5,259 nucleotides of DNA, from contig CALMZW010000366.1 in NCBI GenBank assembly GCA_937870605.1, forward strand, positions 1-5,259, read 5' to 3'. Below the pieces are notes generated by a model. That model ran no database searches and was not told where the DNA came from. It was given only the letters and a program-made list of their open reading frames with translations. The DNA is from an uncultured Synergistaceae bacterium. Lineage in GTDB: Bacteria; Synergistota; Synergistia; Synergistales; Aminobacteriaceae. Both the position numbers and the translations under genes were made by a program. Shown here piece after piece: positions 1 through 5,259 of the stretch (its first letter is position 1; every line of letters begins with the position of its first letter).

Positions 1-563
1 ACAGGCTCCGGAGTAATATAGCGTATGTTCTTCCCCTGCTCCAATCTTTTTAGGATGTCAGTGCTCGATATGGACAAGAGTGGAATTTCGAGCGGAATAA
101 TCGCCTGACGTATTTCGGAAGGAAGAAGGTCAATGCCGGAACGACCGTATCCGGGACGACTGACCGCGACAATTTTACAGAACAGGGGAAGAACCGAGTA
201 TTCCTTCCAGCTGGCTATGTCAAGAACGGCATCGAGGCCCGTAATAAAGTAATACTCTTCTTCACCCGCTGCCCTCTCGCGGAATGCACGGAGCGTGTCG
301 ACCGTATGGCTTGAGCCGTCTCTGTCAATTTCAACTCTGGATACGGAAAATCTCGGATTCTCCAGCACCGCAAGCAGGGTCATCGTAAAGCGGTGTTCTG
401 CGGAAGAGACATGAAAGCGACGTTTGTGCGGAGGGAGTCCGGTGGGAATGAAGACGACTTCATCGAGCTGCAGCGCGCAGAGGCTTTCTTCCGCCGCGAG
501 CAGATGGCCGTAATGTATCGGATCGAATGTGCCTCCCATTATTCCCAATCGTCTTCCGGTCAT
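1..563 (-). CDS. nadD: Nicotinate-nucleotide adenylyltransferase NadD (3' end outside window)
   Basis: NadD joins nicotinate mononucleotide and ATP to give deamido-NAD and pyrophosphate, the penultimate step of NAD synthesis in the cytoplasm. My translation of the minus strand from the ATG at 563 gives about 187 residues before the window edge; the family is usually 190-215, so only a short tail is missing. The nucleotidyltransferase signature GGTFDPIHYGH is at residues 10-20, with the (H/T)xGH pair H17/H20. PPHK follows, then FITGLDA and SWKEY, and the second signature appears as ISSTDIL (165-171). The family normally has Arg as the last residue of that motif; here it is Leu171, followed by Lys172-Arg173. 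The start fits family alignments. A GGAGGAG Shine-Dalgarno run (574-580) lies 10 nt upstream, slightly long. The gene begins 24 nt after obgE and is probably co-transcribed with it. The family call is secure; the effect of Leu171 on activity is unknown. Confidence 0.95.
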   Translation of the reverse strand, partial: MTGRRLGIMGGTFDPIHYGHLLAAEESLCALQLDEVVFIPTGLPPHKRRFHVSSAEHRFTMTLLAVLENPRFSVSRVEIDRDGSSHTVDTLRAFRERAAGEEEYYFITGLDAVLDIASWKEYSVLPLFCKIVAVSRPGYGRSGIDLLPSEIRQAIIPLEIPLLSISSTDILKRLEQGKNIRYITPEP

Positions 564-587
564 AGAACAACAGCTCCTCCAGCCCTT

Positions 588-1892
588 TTACTCGACCTTG
601 TCCGGCTCGAAGTCGAACTCAAGGGCTCCGATGAGAATCGTATCTCCGGTTTGAGCGCCGGCTTCCATGAGAAGCTCTTCAACTTTGTATCGTTTTAAAA
701 GTTTCGCGAACCGCGGGAGCGCGTCCTCCTGATCAAAGTCGTATCGTTGTACTGCACGTTCCAGGCTTGGTTGAAGGACGAGGAAAGAGCCGTCCGCCTG
801 CGGGATGATTTGAACGCGGTCGAATCTGTCCCGACGAAGCGTCTTCAACGAAAGGTCCTGGACGGGAGCCAGCCGTGTATCGCTCTTCGGGCGCGAGGAA
901 GCGCGGCACGACGTCACGATCGCATCTATGAGCGGTTGAATTCCTTCTCCCGTGAGAGCACTCAATGTCACAAACGGTATATCCGATTTTCTGAAGAACG
1001 AAGAAAGCGCATCGATATTTCTTCGTGCATCCGGAAGATCGATTTTGTTGCCGACGACCATGTAGGGACGACTCAATAATTCAGGGTTATACATTTCGCA
1101 TTCTTCGCGGATGCTTTTCCAGTGCTCCAGGATCGTCTCCGGTTCTCCGAGTCCGATATCAAGCACATGAACAATAACCCGCGTGCGCTCGACGTGCCGA
1201 AGGAAGTAATGTCCTAGGCCTTTGTTCTGGTGGGCGCCTTCGATCAAGCCGGGGACATCCGCGATCACGATCTTTTCGTCGTCGACCGACAGAATGCCGA
1301 GATTCGGAGAGAGCGTCGTAAACGGGTATCCGGCAATCTTGGGGTGCGCGTTCGAAATGGCAGCCAGAAGGCTCGATTTTCCGGCGTTGGGCATTCCGAT
1401 GAGACCGACATCCGCGATGAGCTTGAGTTCCATGAGGATGTATCGCTCTTCGCCATCAAGGCCCTTTTCGGCAAATCTCGGAGCGCGTCTGACAGAGGAG
1501 GAAAAATGGATATTTCCCCTTCCTCCCCGACCTCCGCGAGCGACGACGAAGCGTTCCTCCGGTTCGAGAAGATCTGCAAGTATTTCCTTGCTTTCCGCAT
1601 CCCGAATAATGGTTCCGCAGGGAACATCTATGACAAGGTCTTCTCCATCCTTGCCATGCATGCACTTGCCCTTCCCGGCCTCAGCGCTTTCTGCGCGGAA
1701 GGTCTTTTCGTACTCGAAATCAGCAAGGGTGTGAATTCCCGAGACCGCACGCAAAATCACGCTTCCGCCGACACCGCCGTCACCGCCGTCAGGGCCGCCT
1801 TTTGGTATGTATTTCTCCCTCCGGAAACTGAGACATCCGTTTCCTCCTCGTCCTCCGCGAACGAGAATACGCACAAGATCGATGAACTTCAT
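588..1892 (-). CDS. obgE: Obg-family GTPase ObgE/CgtA
   Basis: ObgE is an essential cytoplasmic GTPase that binds the 50S subunit and acts in its late assembly, with links to ppGpp and growth control. The 434 residues show the usual three parts. The glycine-rich Obg fold (about 1-158) includes SFRREKYIPKGGPDGGDGG. The G domain follows, with G1 GMPNAGKSS (166-174), G2 FTT (191-193), G3 DVPG (212-215), G4 NKID (282-285) and G5 SAL (311-313). The last part is a C-terminal OCT domain (about 350-430). The ATG at 1890-1892 gives MKFIDLVRI, which matches the start of the family, so I see no reason to move it. The oddity is upstream: this ATG has no Shine-Dalgarno sequence and follows the T-tract of an intrinsic terminator by 5 nt. 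The rpmA-obgE-nadD order is common in Firmicutes and relatives. No key residue is missing. Confidence 0.98.
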   Translation of the reverse strand: MKFIDLVRILVRGGRGGNGCLSFRREKYIPKGGPDGGDGGVGGSVILRAVSGIHTLADFEYEKTFRAESAEAGKGKCMHGKDGEDLVIDVPCGTIIRDAESKEILADLLEPEERFVVARGGRGGRGNIHFSSSVRRAPRFAEKGLDGEERYILMELKLIADVGLIGMPNAGKSSLLAAISNAHPKIAGYPFTTLSPNLGILSVDDEKIVIADVPGLIEGAHQNKGLGHYFLRHVERTRVIVHVLDIGLGEPETILEHWKSIREECEMYNPELLSRPYMVVGNKIDLPDARRNIDALSSFFRKSDIPFVTLSALTGEGIQPLIDAIVTSCRASSRPKSDTRLAPVQDLSLKTLRRDRFDRVQIIPQADGSFLVLQPSLERAVQRYDFDQEDALPRFAKLLKRYKVEELLMEAGAQTGDTILIGALEFDFEPDKVE

Positions 1893-1897
1893 GGGAT

Positions 1898-1928
1898 AAA
1901 AAAGAGGGCCTTGCTCATAGAAGGCCCT
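1898..1928 (-). terminator. Intrinsic terminator between rpmA and obgE
   Basis: Read on the minus strand, AGGGCCTT (1928-1921) pairs perfectly with AAGGCCCT (1912-1905) around an 8-nt loop. One C follows, then six T's (1903-1898). This is a textbook rho-independent terminator for transcription coming from rpmA. On the plus strand the hairpin is not followed by T's, so it is directional. The T-tract ends 5 nt before the obgE start codon. Partial read-through or attenuation would be needed for obgE to be expressed from the rplU promoter. Confidence 0.85.
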
Positions 1929-1959
1929 TCAGAAGTGTCATTCTGATGTTGTCGCCAAT

Positions 1960-2247
1960 CTACTCGGGAAGAAGAACAGATACGAACTTTTTCTCTCCGC
2001 TTGAATGGTACCGGATCACGCCGTCTTTTAGCGCAAAAAGCGTATCGTCCTTCCCTATGCCGACGTTTGTTCCCGGGTGAATCTTCGTTCCGCGCTGTCG
2101 TACGAGAATATTCCCGGCTCGAGCTTCCTGGCCGGCGTACATTTTAATGCCGAGCCGCTGCGCCGCACTATCGCGACCGTTGGTGCTGCTTCCCTGCCCT
2201 TTCTTGTGGGCGAAAAACTGAAGATTGAACGTACCAAGGAGATTCAT
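1960..2247 (-). CDS. rpmA: 50S ribosomal protein L27 with cleavable N-terminal extension
   Basis: L27 is a large-subunit protein whose N-terminus reaches the peptidyl-transferase centre. The 95-residue product contains the family hallmarks HKKGQGSS, NGRDS, RLGIK, ILVRQRGTK and NVGIGKDDTLFAL. It begins with a short extension ending FNLQFFA (residues 7-13) directly before HKKG. In Staphylococcus aureus and relatives this LQFFA motif is cut by the protease Prp so that mature L27 starts at the next residue, here His14. The gene for that protease lies immediately upstream: its TGA overlaps the rpmA ATG as ATGA. A GGAGG Shine-Dalgarno sequence (2255-2259) sits 7 nt before the ATG, so rpmA can initiate on its own as well as by coupling. 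A terminator follows the gene. Confidence 0.98.
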   Translation of the reverse strand: MNLLGTFNLQFFAHKKGQGSSTNGRDSAAQRLGIKMYAGQEARAGNILVRQRGTKIHPGTNVGIGKDDTLFALKDGVIRYHSSGEKKFVSVLLPE

Positions 2248-2567
2248 GACCGCACCTCCACTATGTGCACATATTTCGAGTATTGTGCTTCAAACTCCCG
2301 CAATACAATCAAGGCCGCTTCAACCAGCAATGCAGCTTGATTGTGAACGGATGCAGGAATGGAAACTCTCATGAACGCTTTTGTCTCGTCGATTTCGAGA
2401 CATTCGGCCTCATCCAGAAGCCGCGACATGCCGACAGCCAACATGCGAAAGACCGTAGAAACGCCTGCGCAGACTATATCATTGCCGGGATCGGCAAAAT
2501 CGGTATGGCCGCAGGCGGAGATGCTGTCAACGACCCCGTTTCTGGAAAAGACGCGGACTTCGGTCAT
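2244..2567 (-). CDS. prp: Ribosomal-processing cysteine protease Prp
   Basis: Prp (YsxB/DUF464 family) is a small cysteine protease that removes the N-terminal extension of ribosomal protein L27. The 107-residue protein has the family's catalytic region at GHTDFADPGNDIVCAGVS (residues 20-37), with the predicted catalytic His21 and Cys33. Their 12-residue spacing equals that of the characterised S. aureus enzyme (His22/Cys34). The length is normal for the family. Its substrate L27, carrying the LQFFA site, is encoded directly downstream with a 4-nt overlap, which strongly supports the assignment. The ATG at 2565-2567 follows the rplU stop after only 3 nt. No good Shine-Dalgarno sequence is near it: the closest purine run, GGGAGA, is about 17 nt away. 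Translation is therefore probably coupled to rplU. Confidence 0.95.
   Translation of the reverse strand: MTEVRVFSRNGVVDSISACGHTDFADPGNDIVCAGVSTVFRMLAVGMSRLLDEAECLEIDETKAFMRVSIPASVHNQAALLVEAALIVLREFEAQYSKYVHIVEVRS
2255..2259 (-). promoter_or_regulatory. Ribosome binding site of rpmA
   Basis: A perfect GGAGG core on the minus strand lies 7 nt before the rpmA ATG, inside the last codons of prp. It supports this ATG, which keeps the LQFFA extension in frame, over any downstream start. Confidence 0.8.
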
Positions 2568-2570
2568 ACG

Positions 2571-2885
2571 TCAGGAAACGGAAATCTCCCGAATCTTTAT
2601 ATCCGTATAATTCTGACGGTGTCCCTGCTTTTTTCTGACGTTTTTCTTGCTCTTGAACTTGAAGACGATAATTTTATCCCCGCGTCCGTGACCGAGAACC
2701 TCAGCCGTTACGACCGCGCCCGTAATATAGGGATTCCCGGACGTGATCTGCGTATCGTTGGAAACCAGTAGAACCTTTTCCAACACAACTTCTTTCCCCG
2801 GTTCTTCGTGAATACTCTCAACCCGAACGATTTCGCCCGGCTGTACCCGATACTGCTTCCCGCCTGTTTCCACTATTGCGTACAT
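2571..2885 (-). CDS. rplU: 50S ribosomal protein L21
   Basis: L21 is a primary 23S rRNA-binding protein of the large subunit. The 104-residue product is full length and starts MYAIVETGGKQYRV, the typical L21 opening. It ends with the conserved basic block KFKSKKNVRKKQGHRQNYTDIKI that contacts rRNA. The ATG at 2883-2885 is preceded by GGAGG (2893-2897) at 7 nt. It is the first gene of a unit with prp and rpmA, driven by a promoter at 2983-3011 and a leader of about 90 nt that looks structured. This gene order is standard for Firmicutes and related phyla. I see nothing unusual in the protein. Confidence 0.98.
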   Translation of the reverse strand: MYAIVETGGKQYRVQPGEIVRVESIHEEPGKEVVLEKVLLVSNDTQITSGNPYITGAVVTAEVLGHGRGDKIIVFKFKSKKNVRKKQGHRQNYTDIKIREISVS

Positions 2886-2976
2886 TCAGTGTCCTCCCTT
2901 CGCCGGAGAAGGCGCCTTTGAGGCTTAAGCCCGCTCCATGCGGCGTACCCCAAATTCATGGGGAAATGACAGAATC
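2886..2976 (-). promoter_or_regulatory. rplU 5' leader, candidate L21 leader RNA
   Basis: This is the predicted untranslated leader from about 7 nt past the -10 box to the rplU ATG. Read on the minus strand it contains four structured pieces. The first is CCCCA/TGGGG around 6 nt (2948-2963), followed by CCGC/GCGG around ATGGA (2931-2943). Then come the palindrome GGCTTAAGCC (2922-2931) and CCTTC/GAAGG around 6 nt (2897-2912), which abuts the ribosome binding site. The palindrome and the CCGC hairpin share one base, so they may be alternatives. Structured L21 leaders are known upstream of rplU in low-G+C Gram-positive bacteria, and the GTACGCCGCATGGAGCGGGC stretch resembles what I recall of them. 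The match is from memory and not computed. The mechanism could be autogenous control by L21, but the sequence does not prove it. Confidence 0.5.
2893..2897 (-). promoter_or_regulatory. Ribosome binding site of rplU
   Basis: GGAGG on the minus strand lies 7 nt before the rplU ATG. Its first base is also the last base of the 3' arm of a 5-bp hairpin (2897-2901 with 2908-2912). A CUCC in that hairpin could alternatively pair with GGAG of the ribosome binding site, so accessibility may depend on leader folding (inference). Confidence 0.75.
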
Positions 2977-2982
2977 CGAAAT

Positions 2983-3011
2983 ATTTTAGCCATTCCCTGC
3001 ATATAAGTCAA
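2983..3011 (-). promoter_or_regulatory. Sigma-70-type promoter of rplU-prp-rpmA
   Basis: On the minus strand, TTGACT (3011-3006) and TAAAAT (2988-2983) are separated by exactly 17 bases. Each box differs from the consensus at one position (TTGACA, TATAAT). Transcription would start near 2976. The promoter lies in the only sizeable intergenic gap upstream of rplU, so it is the natural start of the ribosomal-protein unit. It is predicted from sequence only. Confidence 0.85.
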
Positions 3012-3017
3012 TATCAT

Positions 3018-3072
3018 TTTCGTTCTTGTCGCCGGGCAGCGATTCGGTCCCCGTCCAAGTGGGACAACGAAA
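3018..3072 (-). repeat. Imperfect inverted repeat between recN and the rplU promoter
   Basis: On the plus strand, TTTCGTTCTTGTC (3018-3030) is nearly the reverse complement of GACAACGAAA (3063-3072), with a 3-base insertion in the longer arm. Between them GTCCC (3047-3051) can pair with GGGAC (3061-3065), which overlaps the outer arm. A transcript reading through from recN could fold here, but neither strand has a T-tract after the arm. It could be a processing or stabilising structure at the recN mRNA end, or chance. Confidence 0.35.
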
Positions 3073-3103
3073 GCATCATGCCGTGAAGACTCATGGCGCG
3101 GTC

Positions 3104-4777
3104 TCAGTTGAGACTGCCGTTCTTTTGCTGCAGGCCGGGGCGTTCGCCAAGAAGAATTTTTCTCGCATGATCCTGCGCTTCGCGCATATTAGGGTCTCCG
3201 GAAAGCATTCGGGCGATTTCGCAAATGCGTTCCTCTCCGTACACCTCCCGAATGTCTGTTTCGGAGCCGATTCGCTCGACCAGAAAGTGCTGATCTGCAA
3301 GTGATGCGAGCGTCGCTTCATGGGTGATGAGTATGATGCGGCACGATCTCGAAAGGTCGCGGAGCCTGAGTCCGGTCAGCAATGCAGCTTGTCCTCCGAG
3401 CCCGGCCTCGACTTCGTCGAAGACGAGCGTATCAGGAAGGAGCGATTCGGGCATTACGACCTGAACGGCAAGTAAAAGACGACTGAGCTCTCCCCCCGAT
3501 GCGACTTTCTGGACAGGAAGGAATCGTTCCCCGTCAGAAGAAAACATAAAAGAAACCATATCCGCCCCAGTGCTTCGGATACGTTCCTGCGGTTCGACGT
3601 CAATACGAAAAACCGTTCCGGGCATAGCCAATTCGTGCAATGTCGCGGAGATCTTCGCTCCGATTTCTTTCGCCTTGCGGCGGCGTTCTTCACGAAGCGC
3701 AAGGGCTGCCTTGCTTGTGTTTTTTTTCAAATCGAGAACTTCGTCATTCAGTGAGCTCATTTCCCCGACGGAAGAGGAAAGCCATGAAAGCTCACTCGTT
3801 GCCGTCCGGGCGTATTCGAGAAGAGATTCAGCCGTGTTCCGGTTGAGCTGCCGCATGACCTTACGAAGCGCGCCGAGGCGTCGTTCGTGCTCTTCCAAAG
3901 CCGCTTCCGCGACCTCGAGCTCCCGGGAGCCAAACTCCTGCTCTGCGTATCGGACGGCAGTGCGCATGAAGGGAATACCGTCGTCGAATGCTGCGACAAA
4001 CTCGCGGGCTTTGTCTTCGGGAAAAACCGAGCATAGCGATCTGACCGTTCGCTCGAGTTCATCGATGAGCCCCGGTTCGCTCTTTCCACCGGCGAGCCGG
4101 AAGATATATTCCGATGCATGCCTCATGTTGCGGACTCTTTCCTGTAGCTCCAGGCGAGTCGTTTCCCATTCCGTTTCACAACCCGGTGAGAGATTCAAAG
4201 AGCTGAGCACAGGAAGGATTCTCTCGGCGGCCGCATAAATCTTCTCGATTTCCGCCCGTCTTTTCTGTATGTCCCGAATCTTTCTCTCGAGAGCCACGGC
4301 TTTTGTCCAGAGAGAGACGAGATCATTCTTGAGAAGTTGCAGCGACTGTCCTCCCGATGCGTCAAGAATCGCCATCTGGTCGTTCGGATTGAGGAGTTGT
4401 ATCTGTGCGAACTGACTTTGGATGCGGACGTATTGTTTCATGAGCTGTTCCAGCGTGGAAAGAGTTGCAGGACGGTCCTGGATGTATGTCCTGTTCTTTC
4501 CCGAAGCGCTGATGATTCTTCTGACAAGAACGGGCTCGTCACTTGTGACGGTTGGATTCCCGGAAAGCGGTTCTAACGCGAGGCAGACCTCTCCCTGTTC
4601 CGTTCCTGCATGAAGGACGCCGGCAGCGGAACGACTTCCCGTCAGCAGCTCCAGCGCACGCACAACACTGCTCTTTCCCGCCCCGCTCTCTCCGGTAATT
4701 GCGATGAATCGGCCGCTGAAAGAAATATCGGCCTGCGTAATTCCGCCGATGTTGCGGATGCCCAGTTCGCACGACAT
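3104..4777 (-). CDS. recN: DNA repair protein RecN
   Basis: RecN is an SMC-like ATPase that acts early in double-strand break repair, gathering DNA ends for RecA-dependent recombination. The protein is 557 residues from this start, a normal length. Walker A GESGAGKS is at 29-36. A long charged helical region that is probably coiled coil follows. The ABC signature SGGELS is at 427-432, and Walker B LVFDE has Asp454-Glu455. ITHEATLA near the end fits the switch histidine region. Two departures from common RecN are visible: the IHGQHxHQ segment reads IQSQFAQIQ (about 119-127), and FDEVDAG reads FDEVEAG. I chose the ATG at 4775-4777 because AAAGGA lies 9 nt upstream and the protein then opens MSCELGIRN like other RecN proteins. 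An in-frame ATG at 4784-4786, overlapping the nadK TGA, adds three residues but would have its purine run directly against it. No LexA-type box is visible here, and transcription probably comes from upstream of nadK. Confidence 0.93.
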   Translation of the reverse strand: MSCELGIRNIGGITQADISFSGRFIAITGESGAGKSSVVRALELLTGSRSAAGVLHAGTEQGEVCLALEPLSGNPTVTSDEPVLVRRIISASGKNRTYIQDRPATLSTLEQLMKQYVRIQSQFAQIQLLNPNDQMAILDASGGQSLQLLKNDLVSLWTKAVALERKIRDIQKRRAEIEKIYAAAERILPVLSSLNLSPGCETEWETTRLELQERVRNMRHASEYIFRLAGGKSEPGLIDELERTVRSLCSVFPEDKAREFVAAFDDGIPFMRTAVRYAEQEFGSRELEVAEAALEEHERRLGALRKVMRQLNRNTAESLLEYARTATSELSWLSSSVGEMSSLNDEVLDLKKNTSKAALALREERRRKAKEIGAKISATLHELAMPGTVFRIDVEPQERIRSTGADMVSFMFSSDGERFLPVQKVASGGELSRLLLAVQVVMPESLLPDTLVFDEVEAGLGGQAALLTGLRLRDLSRSCRIILITHEATLASLADQHFLVERIGSETDIREVYGEERICEIARMLSGDPNMREAQDHARKILLGERPGLQQKNGSLN

Positions 4778-4782
4778 TCGCG

Positions 4783-5259
4783 TCATTCCTTTTCGTACAA
4801 ACTGGCGCCTGCGCCCCAGCGGAATTTTTCCTGAACGAGGCCGAAAAAACGACGATGCGGGAGGACTATCATCCGGACATGTTTGTCCTTGGACAGGGAT
4901 ACTTCTATCCTGTCGCCGGGAAGAAGCTCATATCCGAGTTGTCCGTCCTGTGTCAGCATCACGTCTCTCGGGCTCCCTCTGGGAATAAGGGAAATGACAT
5001 CCTTCTCTCCGGCGATGACGGGCCGTGTATAGAGCGTATGGGCGCATATGGGAGCGATCACCATGCAGGGCACGTGTGGAGGAACGATAGGTCCGCCCGC
5101 CGATAAAGCATATGCCGTCGATCCGGTCGGGGTTGCGACGATGATGCCGTCCGCCGCGATATGCGAAACGAACTCCGAAGCGAATCGGATCTCTATTGTC
5201 ACCAGACGCGCGAAGGCGCCTTTCGAAACGACGAGATCATTCAGCGCGAACATCGTATG
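4783..5259 (-). CDS. nadK: NAD kinase (5' end outside window)
   Basis: NAD kinase phosphorylates NAD to NADP with ATP or polyphosphate and is the only route to NADP. The visible part is the C-terminal 158 residues. It opens HTMFALNDLVVSKGAFARL, containing the conserved ND (NE/D) motif. ADGIIVATPTGSTAYALSAG follows, the strongest signature of the family, and then GGPIVPP and PICAHTLYTRP. The end, FRWGA, is also typical. The N-terminal part with the GGDG motif lies beyond the right edge, so the internal ATG at 5253 should not be taken as the start. The gene ends in a TGA that overlaps the upstream candidate ATG of recN. In many Firmicutes an argR/ahrC gene sits between nadK and recN; here the two are directly adjacent. 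Confidence 0.96.
   Translation of the reverse strand, partial: HTMFALNDLVVSKGAFARLVTIEIRFASEFVSHIAADGIIVATPTGSTAYALSAGGPIVPPHVPCMVIAPICAHTLYTRPVIAGEKDVISLIPRGSPRDVMLTQDGQLGYELLPGDRIEVSLSKDKHVRMIVLPHRRFFGLVQEKFRWGAGASLYEKE

Noticed and set aside
1230..1946. Long plus-strand open frame of 238 codons opposite obgE
   Set aside because: It lies antisense to a full-length, clearly conserved ObgE. Its translation shows no recognisable domain, and such frames are common opposite G+C-rich genes.
1960..2000. Possible promoter for obgE near the rpmA stop (TTCGTA, 18 bases, TAGATT)
   Set aside because: The -35 box is poor and the spacing is not optimal. A transcript starting there would still run into the terminator before obgE.
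3101..3114. Near-palindrome GTCTCA-GT-TGAGAC overlapping the recN stop codon
   Set aside because: It could be an operator or a small hairpin, but it is short, sits partly in coding sequence about 90 bases from the rplU -35 box, and has no T-tract. It may well be chance.
3026..3304. Plus-strand open frame of 92 codons across the recN end and the intergenic region
   Set aside because: Most of it is antisense to recN, it has no convincing ribosome binding site, and it does not resemble any family I know.
3570..4238. Plus-strand open frame of 222 codons opposite recN, rich in Ser and Arg
   Set aside because: It is a shadow of recN. The Ser/Arg-rich, low-complexity composition is typical of an antisense frame, and no family is recognisable.
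4783..5253. ATG at 5253 as the start of a 156-residue NAD kinase
   Set aside because: The reading frame continues upstream to the window edge, and the essential GGDG region of NAD kinase must lie before it. The gene is partial, not short.

Overview
This is a compact, ordinary-looking bacterial chromosome segment of about 50-55% G+C. Every gene I can support lies on the minus strand. In transcription order (high to low coordinate) they are: the C-terminal part of NAD kinase (nadK), the repair ATPase recN, a 218-base intergenic region, ribosomal protein L21 (rplU), the L27-processing protease Prp, ribosomal protein L27 (rpmA), the GTPase obgE, and nicotinate-nucleotide adenylyltransferase (nadD), which runs off the left edge. 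No mobile element, CRISPR array, tRNA or rRNA is visible, and nothing points to recent transfer.

The organism belongs to the group that makes L27 with a cleavable N-terminal extension and carries a Prp protease between rplU and rpmA. By established knowledge that means Firmicutes (Bacillota), Fusobacteria, Synergistota or relatives. The G+C content, the divergent RecN and the Obg sequence make me lean weakly towards Synergistota, with Negativicutes as an alternative. This is inference without a database search.

There are two transcriptional blocks. In the first, nadK and recN are packed together, with the first possible recN ATG overlapping the nadK stop. The second starts at a good sigma-70-type promoter (TTGACT, 17 bases, TAAAAT) between recN and rplU. 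It has a leader of about 90 nt that looks like a structured L21 leader, followed by rplU-prp-rpmA with gaps of 3 nt and -4 nt. A clear intrinsic terminator then sits between rpmA and obgE. Its T-tract ends only 5 nt before the obgE ATG, so obgE has no Shine-Dalgarno sequence. nadD follows obgE after 24 nt.

The genes combine ribosome biogenesis (L21, L27, Prp, ObgE), NAD(P) synthesis (NadD makes deamido-NAD, NadK makes NADP) and DNA repair (RecN). The points most worth a second look are the terminator-obgE junction, the L21 leader, the Arg-to-Leu change in the NadD ISSTxxR motif, and the altered RecN segment where most RecN proteins read IHGQ. I did not find a novel biological system here.
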